Shown: positions 1 to 9,161 of the stretch, one piece after another
Numbering within the stretch: the stretch's first letter is position 1
How the letters are laid out: each line of letters begins with the position of its first letter
Assembly: GCA_022736715.1 (NCBI GenBank)
Contig: DZDJ01000008.1
Coordinates: forward strand, 37,529-101,528
Direction of reading: 5' to 3'
Length of the DNA stretch: 64,000 nucleotides
Source of the DNA: Edaphobacter aggregans
Lineage (GTDB): Bacteria; Acidobacteriota; Terriglobia; Terriglobales; Acidobacteriaceae
Notes under the pieces: model-generated
Seen by the model: the letters and a program-made list of their open reading frames with translations, nothing else
The model's database searches: none
What the model was told of the DNA's origin: nothing
Position numbers and translations under genes: made by a program

Positions 1-720
1 AGTGGAGACAATCTGTTCAGGATGTCCGGGAGCCGGGACATGCACCTTCCAGCCAGCTTCTCCCGGCGGTGCGCCAATGGCATAGAGTGTGCTGCTACCG
101 GCCGAGAGCAGGGCCGCCGTGATGGATTTTTCTTCCTGTAGCAGGCGGACGACGCAGTCCACAGCATATCCTTTGCCGATGCCTCCTGGATCCAGTTCTA
201 TGTCTGGGGCCAGAAAGCGCACAGTGCGGCTTTCGACATCCAACTGGACATGCTGCCAGCCTATGGCGCTGCGCACCTGCAACAGTTCTTCTTCCGTGGG
301 AACGCGGCCGCTATCGCCAAAAAATCCCCAGGTCTTCATCAGTTTCCCCACGGTCATGTCAAAAGCGCCATCTGTATGGGCGCTCCAGGTAAAAGCGTAC
401 TCAAGAAAACGAAAGGTCTCAGGGTCGGTGGTAACGGCGGTGACGACAGCCTCGCGGTTGATGCGGGAAAGCTCGCTGCTGGCCCGGTAGTGACTCAGCA
501 GATTTTCAACGCGCGCGACTTCCTCAAATGCAGATTCTGCAATCCAGGGAGCCACATCCTGGGAGACGGTGTACAAATGAAGGGTAAATTCCGTACCCAT
601 CGCACGGCAGCAAAAAGTGTGCGGAGGGGGAGGGCCAGCAAACGCTATTTCGCTGTCAGCAGCAACTGCTAGGAGCGGATGCTCCTTAGTGCTGTCCAGC
701 AATGGCAAGTCGTCCCTCAT
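1..720 (-). CDS. apbE: FAD:protein FMN transferase (ApbE family), partial, runs off left edge
   Basis: Reverse-strand translation from ATG at 720: MRDDLPLLDSTKEHPLLAVAADSEIAF...CCRAMGTEFTLHLYTV...FEEVARVENLLSHYRASSELSRINREA...AYTWSAHTDGAFDMTVGKLMKTWGFF...ELDPGGIGKGYAVDCVV. ApbE motifs (MGT, E...LS, GA.D.TVG, D.GGIGKGYAVD). Open to position 1; not in the ORF track. Confidence 0.88.
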   Translation of the reverse strand, partial: MRDDLPLLDSTKEHPLLAVAADSEIAFAGPPPPHTFCCRAMGTEFTLHLYTVSQDVAPWIAESAFEEVARVENLLSHYRASSELSRINREAVVTAVTTDPETFRFLEYAFTWSAHTDGAFDMTVGKLMKTWGFFGDSGRVPTEEELLQVRSAIGWQHVQLDVESRTVRFLAPDIELDPGGIGKGYAVDCVVRLLQEEKSITAALLSAGSSTLYAIGAPPGEAGWKVHVPAPGHPEQIVST

Positions 721-859
721 TTTTCCTTCTTTTTATTTCGTTATCATTATTACTGCAATCGTTTTATTTCGTTTACATGCGATTGTCAAGCATGAAGGAA
801 ACATGCACTGAAAATGCTTCTGGCAGAAGGACTTCCAGAAACGCCGCCTTTTCCCAAAG

Positions 860-2071
860 TCAGCGTAGAGGCACTACGGCAGTAGATTTGCGGGAAACGA
901 GTTCTGGTGGCAGCAGCAGGGCCTGCTCGGCGAGGTCATTTTTGGAGGAGGACAAGCGCTCCAGCACGCGATTGGCAGCGAGCCTGCCCATCTCTTCCAT
1001 GGGCTGCCGGATGGTGGTGAGTCCGGGATTGGAGAGCGCGGCATAGGGGACATCATCGAAGCCGATCACCGAGCAGTCCTGTGGAATGCGTATATTGTGC
1101 TGCTGCAGCGCGCGGATGGCGCCAAGGGCGGTGACATCATCAAAGGCCAGCAGGGCAGAAAACCCGGGTTGTTTTTGCAGCGCCTCCTGGGTCAGGATGC
1201 GCCCCTCCTCGAAGCTGGCATTGGGGTCAGAGGATTTGGAGAGTTGCATGATCCACTGGTCGCGCAGTTGCAGATCCACTTCTGCGGCAAAGCGCAGAAT
1301 GCCTTGCCAGCGTCGGCTGCTGTCAATCAACTGATGCGGCCCGCGGATAAACGCAACAGCTCTATGACCCAGCGAATAAAGGTGCTGCAGCGCCAGATAT
1401 CCGCCCTGCTCGTTGTCCACCAGAATCGAGGGAAGGGTGCTGTCCTGTATTTCTGTGCCAACGAGCGTGGTAGGAATTTTGTACTGCTCCAGATCGGCCA
1501 GCAGGCTGGTATCCATCAGCAGCCAGTTGGCAACTACGATCAGTCCTTCCACGCCGTGCTCCAGCAGGATGTTCAGATAGCGCTTGAACTGTTTATGCTG
1601 GTTTGCGGCGTCCATGATGAGCGGCAGAAACTCAGTATCGGAAAGGGTCTTTTCAATGCTTTTCAGAATGAGAGTGCAGAAGGGGTCGGAAAGATCAATG
1701 ACAAGCACACCAATGGTGTGGCTGCGGCGCTTGCGCAGAGAACGCGCATACGCATTGGGATGGTAGCCCAGCCGTTTGGCAACGGCATGGATGCGTGCCT
1801 TGGTCCCTGCGGCGATGAACTGGGAAAGCGGAGCTTCGTTCAGCACGATTGAGATTGTGGAAACAGAAAAGCCGGATTCTCTGGCAAGATCAGCCAGCGT
1901 GACGCGTGCAGAAGCAGAACGCTCCGGTCGCTTTTTCAAGGGCGCATACCTCTTTGTCCGGACACGGCAGCTTTCGAGGAGCACGGCGGGAAGCTGGCAT
2001 GGCGCGGAACTGGAACACAGAGTTGCGTGGCAAGTGAGGTGTATTGTTCGCTCATCGTTCCGGTCTCCCAT
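860..2071 (-). CDS. LacI-family transcriptional regulator (true start probably downstream, near 1963)
   Basis: HTH VTLADLARESGFSVSTISIVLNEAPLSQFIAAGTKARIHAVAKRLGYHPNAYARSLRKRRSHTIGVLV followed by a periplasmic-binding-like domain ending in SVIGFDDVPYAALSNPGLTTIRQPMEEMGRLAANRVLERL. Confidence 0.95.
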   Translation of the reverse strand: MGDRNDERTIHLTCHATLCSSSAPCQLPAVLLESCRVRTKRYAPLKKRPERSASARVTLADLARESGFSVSTISIVLNEAPLSQFIAAGTKARIHAVAKRLGYHPNAYARSLRKRRSHTIGVLVIDLSDPFCTLILKSIEKTLSDTEFLPLIMDAANQHKQFKRYLNILLEHGVEGLIVVANWLLMDTSLLADLEQYKIPTTLVGTEIQDSTLPSILVDNEQGGYLALQHLYSLGHRAVAFIRGPHQLIDSSRRWQGILRFAAEVDLQLRDQWIMQLSKSSDPNASFEEGRILTQEALQKQPGFSALLAFDDVTALGAIRALQQHNIRIPQDCSVIGFDDVPYAALSNPGLTTIRQPMEEMGRLAANRVLERLSSSKNDLAEQALLLPPELVSRKSTAVVPLR

Positions 2072-2208
2072 AACTGTACTGCAATGCTTTCGATTCTGTT
2101 GCTATTTTTTTTATTTACATGTATTATATTGCGTTATAGATTGATTGATCTTTCGATTGAAACTGTAGGCAGGTGTTGGAGGATGAGAACTGACTGCATG
2201 GAGCGTGC

Positions 2209-3033
2209 ATGGAGCGGCTGCTGAGGGCAAAGGCATTCCTGAATACTCGCAAACCGGGAACCGTGTTTCTGCTGGTTCTGGTGGCGTTGAGCCTGGCAAA
2301 TGCAGCAGCGGAAGTGGTGGGCAAGGTAGTGGCGACAAAAAACGAGGCGCTAACTTCAGATTTTCTGGGGCAGGACTTTCAGCCGGACGGGGACCTCTCC
2401 AAGCCAGTATGGGCTGGGGCGGAGCGTGTCCGCTTCGATGCGGACGCATTTCAGAGCCAGCGAAGCTATCCGGAACTGGAGACATGGGTGGCCAGCCGGT
2501 GGTCGGGGAGGTATCTGTATCTGGCCTTCTGGTGCCGGTACGTGCAACTGCACACCTACCACGGAGAAGATCCAGCAATAGAGCGATGGAATTTGTGGGA
2601 GCGCGATGTGGTGGAGGCGTTTCTCAGTCCGCAGCCGGAGATCTCCGGTCACTATTACGAATTCGAAGTGGCACCGAACAACCAGTGGATCGATCTTGCG
2701 GTGCATCTGGATGCGAAGCCAAAGCCGCTGCATGACATGCACTGGAATTCTGGCTTTGACCATGCGGTACGGATCGATGCTGAGCGACACGAATGGACGG
2801 TGGAGATGCGGATTCCGATCGCGGCACTGAAGGCATCAGCTCCGGCGCCGGGCATGGAGTGGCGGGTTAATTTCTATCGTGCAGATGGGAAGGACGGCGA
2901 TGTGGGTGCAGGTCAACGGTTGCTGAGCTGGCGGCCGATGCCGGTGAACAATGGCTCCTTTCATCAGCCGGCTTCATTTGGTGTGTTGCGGTTTATCAGG
3001 ACGGGAAAAGGGGACGTACGGGATGCGCAATAG
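2209..3033 (+). CDS. Secreted carbohydrate-binding CBM9-like domain protein
   Basis: N-terminal hydrophobic signal; DGDLSKPVWAGAERVRF...RWSGRYLYLAFWCRY...WERDVVEAFLSPQPEISGHYYEFEVAPNNQWIDL resembles CBM9-like (DOMON-related) proteins. Confidence 0.7.
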   Translation: MERLLRAKAFLNTRKPGTVFLLVLVALSLANAAAEVVGKVVATKNEALTSDFLGQDFQPDGDLSKPVWAGAERVRFDADAFQSQRSYPELETWVASRWSGRYLYLAFWCRYVQLHTYHGEDPAIERWNLWERDVVEAFLSPQPEISGHYYEFEVAPNNQWIDLAVHLDAKPKPLHDMHWNSGFDHAVRIDAERHEWTVEMRIPIAALKASAPAPGMEWRVNFYRADGKDGDVGAGQRLLSWRPMPVNNGSFHQPASFGVLRFIRTGKGDVRDAQ

Positions 3034-6000
3034 GATGGGATGCAGGCTGCTGATTTTGGTACTTGGTTTTCTGATTGCAGGACCGTATGTTGCCATTGCA
3101 TGGGCCGCTCCGGTTCGCGTGGAGGAGACCAGCATTACGATCCCCACTTATCTGCTGGGACCGCAGGACCCGAATCCGCCGTTCCAACTGGTGAATTCGC
3201 GCAAAGTGTATCCCTACACCATGCTGGACGATCTGACGAACCGCCGCGAGGCAAAGCAGTACCGTGCCATAGTGCTGGAGAACGCATATTTGCGCGCGAC
3301 GATTCTTCCAGGCGTGGGTGGCCGCTTGTATTCGCTGTATGACAAGTCGGCGCATCGGGAAGTCTTCTACCGCAATCACGTCATCAAATACGGGCTGATC
3401 GGGTTGCGCGGTGCGTGGATCTCTGGTGGCATTGAGTTCAACTTTCCGAATGGCCATACGACCGATACCGTGTCTCCCGTTTCGTCGTATTACCGGACAA
3501 ACCCGGATGGCAGTGCGACGGCGTATGTGGGAGACGTGGACCAGGTCTCCGGGATGTACTGGCAGGTGGCGCTGACGTTGCGGCCGGGGGCGGCGCGATT
3601 GGAGCAACGAGTTACATTGTTCAACCCGACTCCGGTGCAGAAGCTCTATTGGTACTGGGACAACGCGGCGGCAGCGGCCACGGAAGACCTGCATTACATC
3701 TATCCCATGCGTGAGGTGAACCCGGACGAGCCGGGAGAGTACTGGAACTATCCGGTATGGAAAGGCACCGACTATAGCCAGTACAAGAACATCCGCACGC
3801 CAACGGAAATCTTTGGCGTTGACATCCACCGCGATTTTTATGGTGCGTACTACACGCAGTCTGATCATGGCCTGGTGCACTATGCAAACTACCGGGACAT
3901 GATTGGAAAAAAGATCTGGACCTGGGGTGTTTCCGATAAAGGTCTGATCTGGACAGATCTGCTGACGGACCACGATGGGCCTTATAACGAAATTCAGGCA
4001 GGCCGCTTTGCCTCGCAGCTCAACCAGGAGTGGATGCCACCACAGAATGTGGACGCATGGACGGAGTATTGGTATCCGGTGCAGAAGCTTGGTGATGGCT
4101 TTGTGGAGGCCAACAAGCAGCTTGCCCTGAACGTCCGGTTTCTGGCGGGAGCACAGCAGGGCGGCACGGTGCTTGTCTCTGTCAGCCCGACGGAGGCGGT
4201 GCAGGACACCAGCATCCACGTCAGTCTGGATGGAAAGAGCGTGCAGACCATTCGTGGAGTGTCGTTTGCTCCACTGCAGACACAGAGTTTTTCTGTCCCA
4301 GTTGCCGATCTTGCCAGTGCCAGGAAAAGGATTGCGGTGGAAATTCTGGATGACGCAGGGCATCGTGTGCTGAGTTGGAGCGCGGACGCTCCGATAGATG
4401 GAAACCGGGACTTTAAGTCGCGTGTGGGTATGTCCCTGCCTGCGCCGGTTCCTGCAAGCGAACTGACGGTGCAGGGAGTTTTTCTGCGGGCAATGGCAAG
4501 AGAAAAGTCTGGTGACGTAAAAGAAGCGCAGCTGTTGTTTGCAGAGGCATTGCAGCGCGACCCGGAGTATGTTCCGGCTTTGCATCAGATGGCGGTGGAG
4601 CAGTACCGTGCCGCGGATTTTTCTGCTGCGCAAAAATACGCCGCGCGCGCCGTTGCGCAGAATGAGGCTGATCCATCCAGCCAGTATCTGGCGGGCATTC
4701 TCGACCGCGCACAGGGGAAGTTTTTTGCGGCAAAGGACGCATTTTGGGTTGCTGTGAGACACGGCAGGATGGTTCCACAGGCTTTGCTGCAACTGGGCGA
4801 GATCGCTCTTGCTGAAAAGGAGTATGCGCATGCGGAGCAGTTGCTGCGCCAGGCGCTGCAGCAGAACCCTGCGGATGTGCGTGCGCAGAGTGACCTGGCC
4901 GTTGCATTGCGGCACGAAGGCAAACAGCAGGAGGCGGAAAAAATTGCTGCCGGCGCCAGCCAGGCAATGCCTCTCTATCCGCTGGCACTGGCAGAGCAGT
5001 GGCAGTTGACGGCCGCGCAACCGGCTGCGGCACAGGCAGCCGCAGCGCGATGGAAGATGGCAGTGGGCCAGCGGGAGCAGGGGTATCTGGAGGCCGCTGC
5101 CTGGTATCGCGAAATCCAGGACTGGCCTGCCGCAGACTTCATTCTGCAGGCAGCTGTGCGGCATTTCCCTGCAAACCAGGTTTCAGCAATGATGTATTAC
5201 TACCTCGCGGCTGATGCAATCCGCGAGGGCCAGGAGCAAAGCGCCCGCCAATATATCGCACAGGCGCAGGCTGCAAGATATGAGTTTGTTTTCGTGAACC
5301 GTCTGGAGGATGTTGCCGTGCTGCAGTCGGTGCTGCAGTTCCATCCGGCGGATGCACATGCACAGTATCTGCTCGGCAATTTTCTTTTCCAGTATGGGCG
5401 CTATGCTGAGGCGCAGCAGTTGTGGCAGAAGGCCAAAGCGTCCGGATTTGCTTATGCGGTGCTGGACCGTAATCTGGCTTTGGATGCGTGGAAGGTGCGC
5501 AAGAATCCAGCGCAGGCTGCGGATTTGTACCAGCAGGCAATTCGGCTGGCCCCGGAAGATTTTCGTCTTTATATCGACCTGGATGAGGTCTACGCGCAGA
5601 TGGGAGATTTGCAGGCCCGTTCAGCGCTGTTTGCGCAGGCGCCAGCCGCAGTGCTGGAGCATGATCCTGCGCGGATACGATATGTCCTGCTGCTGCTGGA
5701 GAAGAACGAACCGGAAAAGGCCCTTGCCTGGATGCAGAATCATAGTTTCCGCCCATGGGAGCAAGGGGTGAATGTCCACGACATTTATGCCTATGCCTGC
5801 GTGCAGGCCGGCCGCAACCAACTGTCTGCAGGGAAAGTAACGGCGGCCGAGGCATCATTCCGGCAGTCGCAGGAATATCCGCGAAATCTGGGTGTGGGCA
5901 GGCCCGATGACCCTGTGGATGCGGCAGGGCTCTACTGGCTGGGTGCTGCTTTGCAGCAACAGAAGGATGCAGAGGGTGCAAAACGGGTCTGGAATGAGTT

Positions 6001-6283
6001 GCTGCAGCAGCATGACGGGCCGCAGACAGTGCAGTTTTACCGGGCGCTGGCTTTGCGGCAACTGGGCGAAACGGCGCAGGCAGACGCACGATTGCGTCGA
6101 CTGCAGGAGGAGCCTGCCAGGACGCGGATGAGCGCAAGAGGCAAGGCGGAATCCTATTATGTGGCCGGGCTTGCGGCGCGGCAGCAGGGTAAGCTGGAGC
6201 AGGCCAGGGAAGATTTTCATCAGGCGCTGCAACTGGATGCGTCCGTCTGGCAGGCGCAAGTGGAACTGTCAAGCCAGCCTTAA
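3023..6283 (+). CDS. DUF5107 domain-containing protein with C-terminal TPR array, exported
   Basis: ORF 2951..6283; best start ATG 3023 (signal peptide MRNRMGCRLLILVLGFLIAGPYVAIAWA), overlapping the CBM9 gene by 11 bp. DUF5107-like N-terminus (ENAYLRATILPGVGGRLYSLYDK...GLRGAWISGGIEFNFPNGHT), many TPR-like repeats afterwards. Confidence 0.82.
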   Translation: MRNRMGCRLLILVLGFLIAGPYVAIAWAAPVRVEETSITIPTYLLGPQDPNPPFQLVNSRKVYPYTMLDDLTNRREAKQYRAIVLENAYLRATILPGVGGRLYSLYDKSAHREVFYRNHVIKYGLIGLRGAWISGGIEFNFPNGHTTDTVSPVSSYYRTNPDGSATAYVGDVDQVSGMYWQVALTLRPGAARLEQRVTLFNPTPVQKLYWYWDNAAAAATEDLHYIYPMREVNPDEPGEYWNYPVWKGTDYSQYKNIRTPTEIFGVDIHRDFYGAYYTQSDHGLVHYANYRDMIGKKIWTWGVSDKGLIWTDLLTDHDGPYNEIQAGRFASQLNQEWMPPQNVDAWTEYWYPVQKLGDGFVEANKQLALNVRFLAGAQQGGTVLVSVSPTEAVQDTSIHVSLDGKSVQTIRGVSFAPLQTQSFSVPVADLASARKRIAVEILDDAGHRVLSWSADAPIDGNRDFKSRVGMSLPAPVPASELTVQGVFLRAMAREKSGDVKEAQLLFAEALQRDPEYVPALHQMAVEQYRAADFSAAQKYAARAVAQNEADPSSQYLAGILDRAQGKFFAAKDAFWVAVRHGRMVPQALLQLGEIALAEKEYAHAEQLLRQALQQNPADVRAQSDLAVALRHEGKQQEAEKIAAGASQAMPLYPLALAEQWQLTAAQPAAAQAAAARWKMAVGQREQGYLEAAAWYREIQDWPAADFILQAAVRHFPANQVSAMMYYYLAADAIREGQEQSARQYIAQAQAARYEFVFVNRLEDVAVLQSVLQFHPADAHAQYLLGNFLFQYGRYAEAQQLWQKAKASGFAYAVLDRNLALDAWKVRKNPAQAADLYQQAIRLAPEDFRLYIDLDEVYAQMGDLQARSALFAQAPAAVLEHDPARIRYVLLLLEKNEPEKALAWMQNHSFRPWEQGVNVHDIYAYACVQAGRNQLSAGKVTAAEASFRQSQEYPRNLGVGRPDDPVDAAGLYWLGAALQQQKDAEGAKRVWNELLQQHDGPQTVQFYRALALRQLGETAQADARLRRLQEEPARTRMSARGKAESYYVAGLAARQQGKLEQAREDFHQALQLDASVWQAQVELSSQP

Positions 6284-6290
6284 GAAAAGA

Positions 6291-6318
6291 GGCCGGCTGC
6301 AGCACACCGCAGCCGGCC
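6291..6318. terminator. Bidirectional hairpin terminator between convergent genes
   Basis: GGCCGGCTGC-AGCACACC-GCAGCCGGCC, perfect 10-bp stem between stops at 6283(+) and 6336(-). Confidence 0.65.
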
Positions 6319-6335
6319 ATACGAGTGGGGATGCT

Positions 6336-7937
6336 TTAGAGCCATCCCGGTGTGCTGATTGCCTTGGCCTGCACCGGGAACGATCCGTCAGCATTCAATG
6401 GCTGCTGGCAGGCCCACTGAACCGGGCGTCGAAGGCCGCCCTTGGTTTCCAGTTGCACACTCAGCTTCAGGTCAATGTCTCCGGTGCCTGCCGGAAGAAC
6501 AAAGGCGGCCTGCCGGATTTTTCCGGCAAAAGGCTGGCCTGCGTCGAGCGTTCCGCTCAGGAGGACAGCGCCGTCGTTGCTCGCCAATGTTAGCCGCAGC
6601 ACGCCGGGAACGCCTGCAACACCATCATTGGCAACGCCAACAATCACCTCGGTTGTGTCCCAGCGTTTGCGCTGCCAGACCCAGGCAGGCCGGATGCGAT
6701 AGCCCATGCGCTGCTGCAGCGCGCGGAATCCATCCGGATAGCGCTGGTTGTAGGCCTCCAGATTTTCGGCCTCTGTCCACAGCGACCAGTAGTTGCCGCC
6801 AAGGTCGAGTACGTGCAGCATGGCATTCTCGCGCTCATTGATGCCGGCGCTGTCCACTGGAATGGTTGCGATGTTGTAATCGCGGTGCGCGCCGTCTTCC
6901 ATTACAACGCCAAGCCAGGGCGGACGGTTGCCCAGTTCGTCAATCTGAATTGGTTCTTCTTCAATAATGCTGTCGGAGCGGAGCCAGCAGCCCGAACGCA
7001 TCGCCAGGTCAACAACGGCAGCGTTGCCAACCATGCTGGTGTCCGGCTGCGTGTTGACCGCCAATTGTGTCTTCTTCCAGATTTCCAGCTGCATGCGGGT
7101 CAGATGCAGGAAGGTTTTCTGTGCAGTTGGGAAGTCGGAAAATGGGCCCCGCATGCTATGCGTGTGCCCCTCGCCCCAGAATCCGTACATCATCAGGTCC
7201 ATGTATTCGATCAACGGGTTTCCGTCGAAGCGGTCAGCCAGCAGCTCATTCAGTTCCTGAAATGCACTTTGGAAAGCGGGACTGTCATAGCGCGGCTCCA
7301 CGAAATCAACCTCGCGGCCATGAAACTTGCGCCGGCCGATATGTGCCAGCGGCACCTTCTTTTGCAGAAAATCGGGCAGCGCCAGTTGCTGCGGCTCAAA
7401 CTGCGGATTCGACATCTGCACCCGGAAGGCAACGCGCAGGCCATGCCGCCGCGCAGCATCGAGCGTCAGGTCCCAGACCGGTTGCAGATTCAGCCGACCC
7501 GCTTCAGACTGCACATCGCGCCAGTCGCAACGGATATAGAGCAGATCAACAAAGGGCAGGCCCGCCATCTGCTCCACTGCTTGTTCCAGCGTCTGTTGTC
7601 CACTACGCACGCGCAATGCCGGGCCGTTTTCTTCCCACGTGTAGCCGGTCAGGCCGAGGCCGAAATTGCGAATGTGTGCTTTGGAGGGGGTGGTGGCGGC
7701 CAGAGTTCTTTCGCCTGTGTCCTGCCTGGTGGGAAATGGGCCCTGGTCAAGCCGGTCGGCTGAACCAGGCAAGGCACAGGGAGAATACGGTGTTTGCGCC
7801 TGCGCTTTTGCTGTCACGGGTAGCAGACCGGCGCACGCTCCTGCGGCCAGTCCACCGCCGAGAAAGCCGCGCCGGGAAACACGTTTGTCCGCCAATGTGG
7901 CTGGTGTGCTGTTTGCGGAGGAGGATTTCATGGGCAA
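6336..7937 (-). CDS. Tat-exported TIM-barrel protein, beta-galactosidase/GH42-like or DUF4832-like
   Basis: Twin-arginine signal VSRRGFLGGGLAAGACAGLLPVTAKAQA; YIRCDWRDVQSEAGRLNLQPVWDLTLDAARRHGLRVAFRVQ, YMDLMMYGFWGEGHTH typical of GH-like barrels. Confidence 0.6.
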   Translation of the reverse strand: MPMKSSSANSTPATLADKRVSRRGFLGGGLAAGACAGLLPVTAKAQAQTPYSPCALPGSADRLDQGPFPTRQDTGERTLAATTPSKAHIRNFGLGLTGYTWEENGPALRVRSGQQTLEQAVEQMAGLPFVDLLYIRCDWRDVQSEAGRLNLQPVWDLTLDAARRHGLRVAFRVQMSNPQFEPQQLALPDFLQKKVPLAHIGRRKFHGREVDFVEPRYDSPAFQSAFQELNELLADRFDGNPLIEYMDLMMYGFWGEGHTHSMRGPFSDFPTAQKTFLHLTRMQLEIWKKTQLAVNTQPDTSMVGNAAVVDLAMRSGCWLRSDSIIEEEPIQIDELGNRPPWLGVVMEDGAHRDYNIATIPVDSAGINERENAMLHVLDLGGNYWSLWTEAENLEAYNQRYPDGFRALQQRMGYRIRPAWVWQRKRWDTTEVIVGVANDGVAGVPGVLRLTLASNDGAVLLSGTLDAGQPFAGKIRQAAFVLPAGTGDIDLKLSVQLETKGGLRRPVQWACQQPLNADGSFPVQAKAISTPGWL

Positions 7938-8006
7938 TGCTGACTCCTTGTAACGAGAGTTACACGGCGATAAAAGTTACACGGCAAAGTGTAGTCCTTC
8001 GCCGCT

Positions 8007-8957
8007 TTATCCATACATCTGGTTGAGCAGGTTTTCTATGAATTGTTTGGAGCGGCGCAGCGCCTGCAGGTTGGCCTCTCCGGAGGTCTCTGTTTCAAAG
8101 GTGAGCGGTCCGCGATAGCCCGTCTGGCGCAACTGCTCCAGCACCCTGGGGAAATCCACTTTGCCGGTGCCGATGGGAACGCCTTCGCCAAACTCTCTTG
8201 GGTTCGTTGGGAAACGGCCGTCCTTGATATGTGTTCCGCGCACAAGGTGGCCGAGAACTTCGATCGCGTCCACGGGATTGGCCTTGCCGCACTCAATCAG
8301 GTTGGCAACATCCATATTGACGAAGATATTGTCCAGGCCAGTGTCCTCAATCAGGCGCATCAGCGTAATGGGCGTCTCCTGCCCGGTTTCACATAGGAAG
8401 TCCAGACCGCGCTCTTTGCAATAGCGTCCAATCTCCTGCACGGCGGCAACGGCCTGCGGATACAAGGGATCGTTGGGGTCTTCCGGGATGAATCCGCAAT
8501 GGGTGTGGATGGCTGGAATGCTGCACTGCACGGCAATATCTGCGGCGAGCTTCAGATTGCGTGTCCGCGCCGCGCGCATGGACGGCGGAATGATGCCAAT
8601 AGTGGTCGGACCTTCATAAAAATTAAAAACGCGCTCAAAAACATCAGGCCCATGTTCTGACAGCGCAGTTGCCGTCATCGCATATTTGCGCAGCGCATCC
8701 TTGACCGGGCCGGCGACCTGCGGAGTAAGATTCTTGAAGCCAATCTGGCAGGTGGGCAGGCCAAGTTCGTGCGCCTGCTGCACCAGAGTTTCCACCGATT
8801 CGCCTTCATGGACCCAGATGACGGCTCCCAGTTGTGGACGTTGCGAAGCTGGGCTGGCTGCTGCTGCTTTCTGCATTCCCAGCACGGGCAGGCTGGTGCT
8901 GGCGGCACATGCGACACCTGCTAATTGCATGAAGTTACGACGGTTCATTGTCGACAT
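8007..8957 (-). CDS. Tat-exported sugar phosphate isomerase/epimerase-like (xylose isomerase-like TIM barrel)
   Basis: MNRRNFMQLAGVACAASTSLPVLG signal; HTHCGFIPEDPNDP, GLDFLCETGQETPITLMRLIEDTGLDNIFVNMDVANLI, HIKDGRFPTNPREFGEGVPIGTGKVDFPRVLEQLRQTGYRGPLTFETE. Confidence 0.9.
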   Translation of the reverse strand: MSTMNRRNFMQLAGVACAASTSLPVLGMQKAAAASPASQRPQLGAVIWVHEGESVETLVQQAHELGLPTCQIGFKNLTPQVAGPVKDALRKYAMTATALSEHGPDVFERVFNFYEGPTTIGIIPPSMRAARTRNLKLAADIAVQCSIPAIHTHCGFIPEDPNDPLYPQAVAAVQEIGRYCKERGLDFLCETGQETPITLMRLIEDTGLDNIFVNMDVANLIECGKANPVDAIEVLGHLVRGTHIKDGRFPTNPREFGEGVPIGTGKVDFPRVLEQLRQTGYRGPLTFETETSGEANLQALRRSKQFIENLLNQMYG

Positions 8958-9161
8958 CGGCTGTTTCCTCGGTGATTTCTTTCCCGGCTAAATCAAAATA
9001 AATACGAAACTAAATGAAATAAATATGTTCACAAGTGCATGGATAGAATACAGTGAAAAGAAATATATGAAAAGATCAACCAGAACTCTTCCGGTCAGCG
9101 CACCTGTCTTTCTACACGCAGAGGCAGGACGCAGCTAGAACGGCTGGACAGGGAGGGATGA

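Noticed and set aside
2996-5164. 722-aa minus-strand ORF opposite the DUF5107-TPR gene
   Set aside because: No homologous motifs, Cys/Arg/His-rich; plus strand is a signal-peptide-bearing TPR protein.
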